NCBI RefSeq assembly: GCF_000428945.1
Contig: NZ_AUAX01000014.1
Coordinates: 124,001 to 188,000, forward strand
From: Hamadaea tsunoensis DSM 44101
GTDB lineage: Bacteria > Actinomycetota > Actinomycetes > Mycobacteriales > Micromonosporaceae
Direction of reading: 5' to 3'
DNA length: 64,000 nucleotides
Below the pieces are notes generated by a model. The model was not told the origin of the DNA, made no database searches, and worked only from the letters and a program-made list of their open reading frames with translations. The stretch's first letter is position 1, and each line of letters begins with the position of its first letter. Both the position numbers and the translations under genes were made by a program. This document shows, piece by piece, positions 56,301-63,286 of this stretch.

Positions 56301-56373
56301 GCACCAGCGAAGCGCGTCGCCTTCTCCCGGCCGGCCTGATCTTGAGCACGACGATGCGCGACAGCTCGGCTGA
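47302..56373 (+). CDS. Giant N6-adenine methylase-helicase fusion (DarB-like)
   Basis: About 3,023 residues. Two related N-terminal repeats (V-L-D-D-L-A-Y-G-R and V-D-D-L-L-Y-G-R) precede an adenine-methylase domain (SAM motif L-E-P-G-S-G-S-G-N-Y near 829, catalytic N-V-P-F near 892). A superfamily-2 helicase follows (Walker A H-E-V-G-A-G-K-T near 1520, D-E-A-H near 1685, C-terminal Q-Q-R-D-G-R-I-L-R-Q-G-N). The last third is Ala/Pro-rich with another duplicated domain (S-D-D-G-R-F-F-A). Phage P1 DarB-type proteins of this build protect incoming DNA. No ATG lies near the first repeat; GTG 47302 overlapping the previous gene is my best start. Confidence 0.83.
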   Translation: MVASRTRQRPSGVDTAAPVGGEVVDERAVLDDLAYGRLDPAEALRALTSVASSDADEVDAWQGDLDAQVDQRRRQLLGPRRLPGFTERAEQLREAGMDDRAADVRAFNDAMSGFTDGRIGSRVPERSPYQAGDRIMLRPGYARHGQEPFAGTVHGYLGRTELTGLTDAGTLWSESWGALQRQPTPQEGALAAEVSDGAAVRGEPISPADAGTQLLLDVAAAGDASVSRPSAARRRPARRVDPAQADMTMRTAFELDALLILVDANRNPATDPQLRAQLIEACNARDFAWALADEAGIHHQVDGDRLHPEVTRSGLITWQQLWNRIGPGITDERVAELHAAVTEGAELRARQGWHMDQRLFSAQVAFYRPAPPPTLDIDTAVDDLLYGRTTREKVFAQLLDHDAVTFDDITAWDTQVEQRISTRRAALLGPDGVQAFTRRVAELRSTGMSVAEAEVQALVDVQNGAPRSDADATGSGRAPSDRDSPNSHIGATGPDRDVDSRQATAASADDSPTVLLPSVAAVHAEMLAAARARRATPKRFANKTRAANPFHLTREIHPAERRRITAMVQPLGDGPPHVRSDPTALVIYGGVLDTVALSEVMGAAYVLQYQRDSIHGPMAVYGPADGDGFVPEVEPDDPLTADLRAVEGLAVGAFQRLRAGDLDGALTNLARGKQLAPQFRFGGRTWDEQAQAAVAEADARRTDPGTAPLPMVFQPATQRDLAPATPLQRVRANIAALRLMAEIDSTARAATPDEQRVLARWAGWGSIPQVFDPDSQQWAWARDELAELLTDDERAAAARNTLNAHYTDARIVGEVWAAVTALGFTGGQVLEPGSGSGNYIGFAPPGAQMTGVELEPQTARISQLLYPNAQILNESFADTRAPRGTFDLTIGNVPFGKIVLHDPRHNPHGHSIHNHFMLKALDLTRPGGLMAMVVSAYTMDAAGPAVRRELAQMADLVGAVRLPSQAHSEAAGTEALTDVLLFRRREADREPDPLAWERTEALTIGEHTVRVNEYFLAHPHRVLGELVTDGSTLYRTGELSVRGPVGDDLVAPLRTALADIVIEAQAKGLVFAPSDVEPAAAPVALVGRSAGRAEGFIEATADGAFTVVTNGVTLAHEVPDSQAAELRALLGLRDTTMTLLNAEAATLDDTDEIDQLRQQLNRRYDAYVTRYGPINRFTTRRTGRVDPQTGEDKTARVRPPQGRFREDTYSAAVYALENFDAESQTATKVDLFTQRVIVARTPRLGADSPEDALAIVMDRHARVDLDAIADLLGVDTDDARAQLGELVYHDPEQGRLVPAAEYLSGNVRVKLAAARTAAEDDPQLDVNVAALEGVIPDELQPADIHAALGAVWIADTYVQQFLRELIDDDSVQVRNPIGTTWLVEGGLRGGVKSREVWGTDRIPAIKIATALLEQRPVVVKDNIGTHDAPKYVVNIEATAAAREKATLINERFGEWVWEDPERAAVLQRIYNDAFNNLVLRNYDNPQLTLPGLALSYTLRPHQLAAVARIIHEPAVLLAHEVGAGKTLEMVVGAMELRRLGLVTKPVVVIPNHMIDQFGREWLQAYPQAKILLVGREDLSTAQRRRLFVARAATGDWDAVVMSRSAFERIPMSRDYQAEYMSAELKSLDEMLERLKAEKDANRSFVKKAERMRLQAEERLTKKLDAVKDDGLIFEQLGIDYVMADEAHGYKNLRTISNIPGAAIDGSQRASDLHMKVEWLRATHGRRVVTFATATPIANSVTESYVLQRYLLPHLLTDAGIDGFDAWAATFGEVITSIEVSPEGTGFRQTSRFAKFKNTPELLRMFWMAADVKTAEDLNLPVPLLAPRSGDGERQVEIVPVPSIPAQVAHMDSLADRAKAVRDRAVEPEEDNMLKISSDGRKAALDIRMVYPDFTPMEPQKIDKAADNIAAIWLENRDNVYPAPGGGDHPRRGAFQIVFSDLGTPGGAFSAYDELRRLLVERGMPREQIRFIHEAKTDVAKAELFSACRDGRVAVLIGSTEKMGVGTNVQARAIALHHLDCPWKPAEVQQRDGRILRQGNLNPEVRIFRYVTEGSYDAYMWQTVARKQRFISQLMRGRLDVREIEDIGETSLSYNEILAIATGNPLLLDKARVEAEVHRLQRLERAHHNGQRSLDRRIVDADTTVERAREALRLLEPVQAARTPTGGDTFAMSVGERHITQRAEAGRALADLLISLPYAGQPRVVARLGGFTITAVMGRDVKGPNAVLDFPDVPDATAIASSPRGFVAASVILQLSDLSAAGAVGLVQRLENRLAALDRDHGRTLALIDRQLQEAAAARIQHAQPFRYADDLRTAREELNRILEEMARQAATPPPDPTNPAAAAVDGPVGATAAPIASKPPAEGKVPTDLATLDDGLAAARAAARATTSSAQLTHAQRIRRELLAAAAQPRPEGSRLLDVEQARALVGDTSRMLVSDDGRFFATPVPAEPDRWKLYEATTGVAVSNPRLHIGSPQAAERALQVLAGSSVDFTAAARMFATPPYAIEDGLRSQVIAVQAEVLRAVNSENVAAVPAAATAVPSAGPTNAAPPAPAAEQRASVGDYDATVVAEVLDKVRAPGASDDDKLWAYARLGQRYQRLSDDDKAAARRELDRIGDTGTPAQRSAAQHALEGFSDPPYVQQAQVLAVTASGLAFGNDPGERIRRYSGLTADAFAGLHERHRVAILADLAHVAAGDDLNRSATGPAPYVLNARRLAATLDPAPATSPSRQGQLRLVIDDAQVWVHSAEKDDLALRAILRRSHLTWFPSKGAWGFQRHLRPETKRAGLVRLLAAIEKAGRPTHVEDHRSHRPDPPAIEPAVTAIDEQAEAAATVTASPPTPANDAQTRLKTTLQVKAALRRRADAAEHYPPLLPQPEQLRSLARQDLIISDDGRFFARQTSKMSIPYWELREAATGWCLTTPEVGLDDEAAARRGLAALAAAGIDFAQVAEALAADPMNGITSDIRQQLRAVLNEAHGLAPAGSSSPAAVAYPQSVGTALNLPHQRSASPSPGRPDLEHDDARQLG

Positions 56374-56422
56374 GCCCGATGCCGCAAGGCCAGATGTCGC
56401 CCCGGCACCTTAGACTGGAGAA

Positions 56423-56767
56423 GTGGTGGACCTGCGCAAAGCCGTCGTGATTTCGCCGGACGTGATCGAGCAGGCAGCTGCCTCCGCTGTGGCGTGGCTT
56501 CCGCGGTCGGACAACCCTCAGTTCGTCAAAGGCGCTATCGCCGCGTACGCCTGGGTGTTGGGCCGGCTTCCATACGGGCCGGTCAGTCGGGCCGATGGAC
56601 CAGCGACGGTTGAGGCGCTGCGTCGAGAGGACCGCCTGGCAGACGACGCGATCTACGGCCCGGTCGGCGACCCGCCGGTCGATCAGCGTTTCGCCGCCGG
56701 CGTGCAGAATGCCTTGATGTGGCTACGTGGTCTGGACGATGAACCACCGATCTCGATCGATCGCTAG
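56423..56767 (+). CDS. Unknown 114-residue protein
   Basis: A small helical, soluble protein starting at GTG 56423, 49 bases after the giant gene, with A-A-A-S-A-V-A-W-L-P-R and F-A-A-G-V-Q-N-A-L-M-W-L-R. GAGAAG lies 3 bases before the start. It may form a unit with the methylase-helicase. No family recognised. Confidence 0.65.
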   Translation: MVDLRKAVVISPDVIEQAAASAVAWLPRSDNPQFVKGAIAAYAWVLGRLPYGPVSRADGPATVEALRREDRLADDAIYGPVGDPPVDQRFAAGVQNALMWLRGLDDEPPISIDR

Positions 56768-56901
56768 GCGGTTTACAGTTTAGGCAGTTGGTCCGGGCGG
56801 CGACACAGCCCACGTGTCCCAGGTGAAGCCCGACCCCGCAATGCCGGCAATCGCGTACCGACGCGGGAAATGAATCAGCCGCATATCGTCGATCAGCGAC
56901 C

Positions 56902-57849
56902 CTAGAACAGCTGCTTGCCTGCCTCGATCAACCCGGCGACGATCGGCGCGAGATGCGGCAACGCCAGCGATGCAGCGCCCTTTGCCAGCTCGTCAAGCAC
57001 AGTCTGACCGAGCCGCCGAAGAATCCCCTCTCGTGGCGCGGGCGCGTCGAGCTCGCCGTGCAACTCCGATACAGCCTGCTCGATCCGAGCTAGCCGGTCG
57101 GACTCGATACCAACGGTCGGCAGGATCGCGTGAACGGACGCCAGCCAAGCAGCGATTTCCTGCCCGTTGAGCCCGTGGCTGATACCCACCGTTGCGTTGA
57201 CCGTTCCCGAGTTATCCCGCCCGATCACCGCACCGATCGTTGCTCCCGGGCCGAAGTCGAACCGGTAGGTGTCACCGCCTCCGCCGTCGCGCTGCCCATG
57301 GCGCTGCCAGGCGACGATGTCACCATTCCAGTTCTCCAACACCCGCCGACCCAGGTGATGTAGCCGCAGACTCATGCCGGCCAGTCCTCGCTGCGCGATC
57401 ACCAGGCGCTCTTCGGCCAGGTAGTCGGCCGCCTCATTGATCTCCGCCATGGTGAACGCCAAACCGTGCAAATGTGCGGAGGAATGGCCGAGAAAGGCAC
57501 TCACGTGCTCGACGCCGCCATCATGCTCTGCGCTGGGTACCCATGCCAGCAACGCCGCCCGGCATGCGGTCGCCCGCGCGATTGGACTGTCGCGTTCCTG
57601 GCGAGCCTTGTTGACATAGTTTTGCCCACGAGAATTGATCTTTGCGAGCCCCAGAATGCCGTCGCCAGACCGCTGACCAATCTCGGTCACCAACGGCGAG
57701 AACAGATTGCCAATGCGCTCTCGCTCGTGGTCGTCCAGAGCCCGCACGAGCGGCAAGTCGCTGAACACAACCGCGCCTCGGGCGTCATGCATGGATTCCA
57801 AGATGGCCAGCTCAGTCGGAGTCAGAACCTCGTCGGTCATGATGTTCAT
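56902..57849 (-). CDS. Unknown protein, possible effector with a GDNSG-type linker
   Basis: A 315-residue protein. The N-terminal 190 residues are helical, with a winged-helix look (L-T-P-T-E-L-A-I-L-E-S-M). A beta segment G-A-V-I-G-R-D-N-S-G-T-V-N follows, like the repeats that join domains in bacterial conflict proteins. The C-terminal helix A-L-P-H-L-A-P-I-V-A-G-L-I-E-A-G is hydrophobic and could insert into a membrane. It lies downstream of the relaxase in the same direction. ATG 57849 is preferred; a GTG at 58047 overlapping the relaxase stop would add 66 unlikely residues. Function unknown. Confidence 0.65.
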   Translation of the reverse strand: MNIMTDEVLTPTELAILESMHDARGAVVFSDLPLVRALDDHERERIGNLFSPLVTEIGQRSGDGILGLAKINSRGQNYVNKARQERDSPIARATACRAALLAWVPSAEHDGGVEHVSAFLGHSSAHLHGLAFTMAEINEAADYLAEERLVIAQRGLAGMSLRLHHLGRRVLENWNGDIVAWQRHGQRDGGGGDTYRFDFGPGATIGAVIGRDNSGTVNATVGISHGLNGQEIAAWLASVHAILPTVGIESDRLARIEQAVSELHGELDAPAPREGILRRLGQTVLDELAKGAASLALPHLAPIVAGLIEAGKQLF

Positions 57850-58043
57850 TGTGTCTGACCTGGATGATCTCCGGTTCTCGGAGGTACGGCCTCCCTGGCC
57901 CGCCGCTCTCCATCCGGCTCCTTCGACGCCCAGGAATCGCTGAACTTGTGGTTCCCTCTCCCTCCTGGGGTGGTTCGGCATCGGACGTGCTCGCATGCCA
58001 TTGGGCTCGCCGAGCCGACTGTCGCTGCAGTGAGGTGGAGTTC

Positions 58044-61000
58044 TCACGAGGTGCCTTCATAGCTCGTCTGTGTGTGTTCGACGCCGTGGCCATTCGCGGT
58101 TTCACGGGCGACGCGGCGGTCGGCTACCCGTGCTTTCGCCAGCGCGGCGCCAAGGTCGGTGGGGTACGCAATCGCAGCGCGACCGTCGGGAGTCGGCCGA
58201 GCAGAAGCCGTCGAAGCGCTGGAGGAAGCTGCGCGCTGACCGTTTGTATCCAGTCCCCGTCGTCGCAGTTCGATGACTGCGCGTTTCGCGGCCTGCCGAT
58301 GGTGGTCAGTATGGGCGTGCCAGGCGGCGCGGGCCTCGTCGATCAGCGTCAGGTCGCGAGTGGTTGCGAAGAGTTGGTTGGCGGTACGCAGGTGCTCGTC
58401 TGCCTGGGCGTACAACTGCCGCCGCTGATGCTCCTCACCGTTGATCGCGGCTTCGGCTCGTTTGAGGTGAGCTTCTTGTTCGTGCCATCGGGCCAGGCCG
58501 GACTGGTCGCGAAGGCCATCGGCGACCCACGCGGGCGCCCACTCTTGCTGGCGGGTGTAGGTCTCGACAGCGGCGACCAGCGCCGGCACGGTCATTGTCG
58601 TTTCGGCTGCCAGGTCGTTCGGTTCGCCGAGAGCGCGCCAGGCGGCGAACCATGCCGCGCGTGCTTCGGGTAGTCCGGGCTTGGGGCAGCCGCCGATCGG
58701 GTCGGTGTCATCGGTGATCTGGTACTGCTCGCGGAATCCGGCGATGACACCGGCGCGGCGGATCCACTCCCGGCGGCCGTGTTCGTTGTCGGGGATGGGG
58801 CCGAGTCGTGTGGACCATGTCGGGGGTCGGGCTGCGGCTTCGCCGCCGAGCAGGGTGCAACGGGCGTCCATCGCGGCGGCGACTGCGACGGCGTACTGGC
58901 TGATCGGGTCGCGGGCGGTAGGGGTTCGCGCCGTCCAGGTGTCGCCGGTCGGGAGTAGCCGGTCGCCGTGCCGGGCCGTGATGCGGTGGTGGAGCACCTT
59001 GGCCACGGATTCGGCGGTCCACAGTTCGCGTTCGGTGGCGGCGTCGTCGAGGAGGCGGCGCGGGTCGTGGCCGGCCAGTTCGGCGCCGCGTACCAGCCGC
59101 CACAATGAGGTGACCGCTTCATCGGCCAGCAGTTGCGTGGCGAGCCGGGGATCGAGGTGTGAGTCGGCGGTGAGGTCGTCGACGATCGCCCAGTAGCGGG
59201 CTTCCACGGCCAGCGCGTTGGCTTCGGCCCAACGTGACCCGAGGACGGGCAGCGAGCCGGCTGCTTCGGCGAGTTGTTCCCGCAGGTCGACTGCGGCGAG
59301 GTCGGGCTGGTCGCGTTGCACGACGGCGGCAAGGATCTGTCCGGCGGACGGCCGCATGTCCTTGCGGCGTGCGGCGTCGGTGGGCTCTGGACCGGTCGGC
59401 GCGAGTTCGGTGAGCGTGTCCGTGGCGACGTGTGCGACGGATCGCACCCGGCCGCGGGTCATGGCGACGTAGAAGGCGTTGGTGTCGGTGCGGCTGGTGA
59501 TGATGGGGTAGCAGGTGTCCACGGTGCTGCCCTGGGCGGAGTGCACGGTGACCGCGTAGCCGAGGGTGACGTGGTGGGCGACGTAGGCAGCGGGGAGATC
59601 GAGTTCGGGTCCGAGTTCGCGTTGGCCGTTGTGGTGGCCGGTGATCCGGCGTACGCGCAGCCCGCCGTCGTCGAGGAGGCTGGTGACCTGCCACATGTCG
59701 CGGTTGATGACGGCGCGGCCGTAGGAATCGGTGATGCGCCAGTCATTGCGGCGGGTCTGGATGATGTCACCGACGCCAGCGACGGTGTCTTCGGCGTCAC
59801 GGTGATGCAGTTCGACTCCGTCGGCGCTGACCCGGCCCAGATCGACCAGTTGGGTGCGCAGCCGCGCGGACAGCTCGGCGGCTTGTTCGCCGGTGCCGAC
59901 GACGAGCAGCGACTGGTAGCCGCCGAGGGTGTCAGCGAGCCACGCGCGGGCGGCGAGACGGCCAGCGTTCTCGGCGCTGCCACCGTCGACGATGCGGCCG
60001 TGGCGCTCGTAGACGGACAGCACGTTCGGGTCGGCGTCGCGCAGGCGTAGTGATGCAGCCCGTTCCCACGGCGCGGCGAATCGGCGTACCTCGTCGAGGG
60101 TGAAGGTTCGGCCGTGGTTGGTCATGAGGCGGAACGCGCCGCCGGCGCCGACGGCGCCGAGTTGGCGTTCGTCACCGACCACGATGAGCCGAGCACCGGC
60201 GTGCGCGCAGCGGGCGACGATGGCGGCGACTTGGCTCGTGGACGACATGCTGGCTTCGTCGAGCACGACGAGGTCGCCGGGCTGTAGGCGGGCCGCCAGA
60301 TCGGGGCTGTTGGTGGAGCCCGCGTCGAGGCGGGCTTGGCGTTGCAGCCACCGGTCGACGTTGTCGGTTCGGGTGAAGCCTTCCTCGGCGAGCACAGCGG
60401 CGGCGCGCTGCCCGGTGGCCAGGCCGATCACCGACCGGCTTGTGTGGTGTTGCCACAGCTGGGCGGTCATGCCCATGACGAAGCTCTTGCCGGTCCCGGC
60501 CGGGCCGACCACGGTGACGACCGGTTCGGTGGCGGTGAGCAGGCCGCGGATGACGGTGGCCTGGTCGGCGCCGAGTTCGGTGCCCTGCTCGGCAAGGCGG
60601 GCCAGCGCGGCGTCGACGTCGGCCGGGGCGATCGTGAGAGCGCCAGCCCGTCGGGCGACGGCCCGTACCAGGCTCTCCTCGGCGGCGATGTGGCCGCGGG
60701 TGGCGTACACGGTCTCGGCGGGTGCCTCGAACACCGATCGGCCGTCGTTCAGGCGCAGTTCGGTGGGTACCTCGATCAGGTCCGGGGCATTGAGCCGAAG
60801 GACCACATCGTCGGTCGCGGGCATGTCGGGGTTGAGTGCTCTGTCGGCGAGTTCGTCGAGCAGCCGGACGACTTGGACCGCGCCGAGCCCACCGAGGCAG
60901 GCGGGTAGGTGGCTGTTTAGGGCGCGGATGAGGTCGAAGCGGGTCCAGCTCGCCTTGGTGGCCTGCACCTGCTCGACCGCTTGGGCGATCACCTCCGCCG

Positions 61001-62228
61001 GAGAAAAAGCGTCGGGTTGCAGCTCGTCGACCCGATCAGGCACTTCGGCGGCGATCTGGGCCAGGCTCTCGTCGACAGTCGAGCGCAGTTGGCGCTCCCA
61101 TCGGTCCAGGCGGTCGGTCAGGCTTTCCTTGTGGCGCTTCTTCGGTGCTCGGGTTGCCTTCGACGCCTCGCGGGCAAGCTGCGATAGTTCGAGAGCGTTG
61201 GGTGGCCGGCTCCGGCGTTGCTCGAACCGGGCAACGAGATCTTTGACCGCGGTGGTGACGTCGCGACGGCGGCGGGAAAACAGCCGCCGCGCCGGTACGG
61301 ACACACCGACCAGCTCCAGGGTGTGGCCATCTTCGGACCAGCGGACCTGCACGCCGAGGGTTTTGATGGCTTGCTCGGTCATCACCCGTTCGGCGATCGC
61401 ACCGGCGGCGCCGCGCATGCGATGGATGGCCCGTGAGTCGAGCGTGCGCCAGCGTCCGTCTGCGCACTCGACGCGGTTGAGGACGGCGTTGTGGATGTGC
61501 AGGTGCATGTCTTCTGCACGGCTCGTGTGTTGCAGGAACGACGCGACGACCCACGCGTGCGCGTCGATCCACCGCCCGACCGAGCCGCCGGTCGGTGTGC
61601 GTGCACCGTGGTATCCCGCACGCGAGAAGCCGGCGTGATCTTGCAGGTATTCGAGCGCGGCGGTGTTGCCCGCCCAGATTGCACGCTCCAAGAGTTCGAT
61701 CTTGCGTGTCCAGTCGCCGGGAGTGCGTGCACGGCCGTCGGCATGTGCACGGTCCTCTTGTGTACGAACCTCTTGTGCACGTAGCGCAGTGTGCAAGATC
61801 GAAAACGACTTCGGTACGCCGAACGTGAGATCAAGGAACGCCACCGGCGTGCGTGCACGCCGCTCGGATGCGCGCTTCAGCTCCTCGACGCGCTCGGGTT
61901 CTGCGTCGGGCTCACGGGCCAGCGCCTCAGCCAACAGTTCCTCGGCCGTCGCGTACTTGCGTGGCGGTCGGCCCAGCCGTGCGGCATGCCGCCAGCCGCG
62001 CCGGCCGTCGCGGAAGGCGGGGTCGCGCGGGTCGACGAAGTGGACGTAGACGCCTTCCATGTCCTGCTCGTCGACCGGTCCGATCAGGCCCAGGGGTGCG
62101 GTCCCGCGACCTTGCCAGATGCCGGGTGGCTCGCCGCGGCCGACCTCGCGGGTGTAGTAGTTCTCGCCGCCGTTGGCGACCTCGCCGGTGAGGTAGCGCG
62201 GGTTGTAGCCGGTCGCGATCGAGAGCAT
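58044..62228 (-). CDS. MobF/TraA-type conjugative relaxase-helicase
   Basis: 1,394 residues. The N-terminal relaxase domain has T-G-Y-N-P-R-Y-L at the start and the metal-binding H-L-H-I-H near residue 240. Superfamily-1 helicase domains follow (Walker A G-P-A-G-T-G-K-S near 575, then V-L-D-E-A-S and a late Q-G-S-T-V-D-T). It nicks the transfer origin, stays bound to the DNA 5' end and unwinds it for export. Start ATG 62228 has AGGAGG (62237-62242) 8 bases upstream and fits the family N-terminus; the ATG at 62276 lies inside a regulatory motif and is rejected. Confidence 0.92.
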   Translation of the reverse strand: MLSIATGYNPRYLTGEVANGGENYYTREVGRGEPPGIWQGRGTAPLGLIGPVDEQDMEGVYVHFVDPRDPAFRDGRRGWRHAARLGRPPRKYATAEELLAEALAREPDAEPERVEELKRASERRARTPVAFLDLTFGVPKSFSILHTALRAQEVRTQEDRAHADGRARTPGDWTRKIELLERAIWAGNTAALEYLQDHAGFSRAGYHGARTPTGGSVGRWIDAHAWVVASFLQHTSRAEDMHLHIHNAVLNRVECADGRWRTLDSRAIHRMRGAAGAIAERVMTEQAIKTLGVQVRWSEDGHTLELVGVSVPARRLFSRRRRDVTTAVKDLVARFEQRRSRPPNALELSQLAREASKATRAPKKRHKESLTDRLDRWERQLRSTVDESLAQIAAEVPDRVDELQPDAFSPAEVIAQAVEQVQATKASWTRFDLIRALNSHLPACLGGLGAVQVVRLLDELADRALNPDMPATDDVVLRLNAPDLIEVPTELRLNDGRSVFEAPAETVYATRGHIAAEESLVRAVARRAGALTIAPADVDAALARLAEQGTELGADQATVIRGLLTATEPVVTVVGPAGTGKSFVMGMTAQLWQHHTSRSVIGLATGQRAAAVLAEEGFTRTDNVDRWLQRQARLDAGSTNSPDLAARLQPGDLVVLDEASMSSTSQVAAIVARCAHAGARLIVVGDERQLGAVGAGGAFRLMTNHGRTFTLDEVRRFAAPWERAASLRLRDADPNVLSVYERHGRIVDGGSAENAGRLAARAWLADTLGGYQSLLVVGTGEQAAELSARLRTQLVDLGRVSADGVELHHRDAEDTVAGVGDIIQTRRNDWRITDSYGRAVINRDMWQVTSLLDDGGLRVRRITGHHNGQRELGPELDLPAAYVAHHVTLGYAVTVHSAQGSTVDTCYPIITSRTDTNAFYVAMTRGRVRSVAHVATDTLTELAPTGPEPTDAARRKDMRPSAGQILAAVVQRDQPDLAAVDLREQLAEAAGSLPVLGSRWAEANALAVEARYWAIVDDLTADSHLDPRLATQLLADEAVTSLWRLVRGAELAGHDPRRLLDDAATERELWTAESVAKVLHHRITARHGDRLLPTGDTWTARTPTARDPISQYAVAVAAAMDARCTLLGGEAAARPPTWSTRLGPIPDNEHGRREWIRRAGVIAGFREQYQITDDTDPIGGCPKPGLPEARAAWFAAWRALGEPNDLAAETTMTVPALVAAVETYTRQQEWAPAWVADGLRDQSGLARWHEQEAHLKRAEAAINGEEHQRRQLYAQADEHLRTANQLFATTRDLTLIDEARAAWHAHTDHHRQAAKRAVIELRRRGLDTNGQRAASSSASTASARPTPDGRAAIAYPTDLGAALAKARVADRRVARETANGHGVEHTQTSYEGTS

Positions 62229-62306
62229 CTGTGCCACCTCCTCGCAGGTAGCAGCGCCTTCGGGGTTTACGTACATACGTTAACGAGGTAAGTGTACACA
62301 CGTAAA
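62229..62306. promoter_or_regulatory. Relaxase promoter with paired inverted motif
   Basis: TACGTACATACGTTAA (62268-62283) is identical to 30287-30302. A second, diverged copy in the opposite orientation is TTTTACGTGTGTACACTTAC when read leftward from 62306. The pair begins about 40 bases before the relaxase start, where an operator or activator site would lie. Confidence 0.65.
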
Positions 62307-62400
62307 ACCGCCATCATCATTTGAATGCCTAGGCGTGAGGCAGGTTGAGGGTGATGGTCATGGATGTAAGGGGGTGGGTGATGGAGGAGGAACGGCAGGC

Positions 62401-62415
62401 GGGGGGGGGGGGGGG
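62401..62415 (+). repeat. G15 homopolymer
   Basis: Fifteen consecutive G residues in non-coding DNA. Long G runs are slippage-prone and may also be affected by sequencing error, so the length is uncertain. Confidence 0.8.
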
Positions 62416-62659
62416 TGAGTGATGGCGTGGTGAGGTCGGAGCTGGTGGAAGGGATGTGGGGTGTCTACCGCGCTGTTCACCCGGCCGGCGGCGAAGCGTT
62501 GGCCGGGTGAGCCTGGCGTACATAGGTGGAGGTAGTGCGGCCGACCGGCGGGCCTGGCGGGACTGGAGCCGCGGGCGGGGTCGTCGAGGTGCGGCGCTGG
62601 CTGGCACCGCCTTGCCGCGAAGCTGAGGCTGGATGCCGATACGCGCGAGGCTGTGAGCG

Positions 62660-62675
62660 ATCTTGCGCGCAAGAT
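62660..62675. repeat. Perfect 16-bp palindrome
   Basis: ATCTTGCG followed by its reverse complement CGCAAGAT, just before the GTGCAC array. It could be a binding site for a relaxosome or replication protein. Confidence 0.6.
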
Positions 62676-62698
62676 TCCGGTGGCGTTGTCACGTAGTC

Positions 62699-63043
62699 GT
62701 GCGTGCACGGGTAAGTACTGCGCGTGCACGCGTGGGGCGACGGGTCGTGGGTGCGCAGACCGACGGCGTCGACGAATGTGCACGCACGGGAGATGCGGAG
62801 TGTATGCGGCGGCCGGCGGTGCCGAACCGTGTGTGCGCACGCGTGGCGCTGAGTGCGCGCACGGGTCGGCGCCGACGATGTGGCGTATGAGGTCGTGCGT
62901 GCTCGCAAAGGGTGAGTGCGTGCACGCGTCGACGGGCTGCATCTGCCGACACTTATCGCCTCGGTCGGCCGGGAGACTGGCGCCGAGGTTGTGCACCGCC
63001 GAGTCGCAAGGTTGGCGCGTCGGCCGGCGATGCGTGCACGCGT
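62699..63043. repeat. GTGCAC iteron-like array
   Basis: GTGCAC cores occur at 62703, 62724, 62778, 62920, 62991 and 63034, with variants GTGCGCAC (62833), GTGCGCGCAC (62853) and GTGCTC (62899). Most lie in a longer context close to GTGCGTGCACGCGT. Some neighbours are exactly 21 bases apart (62703/62724 and 62899/62920), two helical turns, as expected for protein-binding iterons. Confidence 0.6.
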
Positions 63044-63192
63044 CCGTCGGCGAACTGGGATCGAGCGACGGGAGTGCGAAATCGCGTGGTGCAGCGAATG
63101 GCAGGTGTCCGCTGATCGAGTAGTCGCGGAGACTTGGGTGGGGATGCACGGTGCTGGCGGCACCGGGCGCTTTCCCGGTGAGCGTTAAGGCG

Positions 63193-63230
63193 CAGTGGAG
63201 CCCGCGACCGATCGGTCGCGGGCTCCACTG
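63193..63230. repeat. Perfect 38-bp palindrome
   Basis: CAGTGGAGCCCGCGACCGA followed directly by its reverse complement, with no loop. It could be a terminator for transcription entering from either side, a resolution or recombination site, or the boundary of the element. Confidence 0.8.
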
Positions 63231-63286
63231 TCGGTCGGTGATTTCAGGTCGTCCTGCGGGGCCGTGGGTGCGGCCGCCGGTGTCGG

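Noticed and set aside
57850-58047. 66-residue N-terminal extension of the possible effector from GTG 58047
   Set aside because: Although it overlaps the relaxase stop, the extension is Arg/Pro/Gly-rich and looks untranslated; ATG 57849 starts the structured part.
61601-61858. Further GTGCAC sites inside the relaxase gene (61601, 61727, 61745, 61775, 61853) as part of the iteron array
   Set aside because: They fall in coding sequence with a repetitive His/Ala/Arg stretch and irregular spacing; I cannot separate codon effect from function.
62653-63123. Cys/Arg-rich 156-residue frame upstream of the relaxase
   Set aside because: Its composition follows the repeated GTGCAC sequence rather than protein structure, and it has no binding site.
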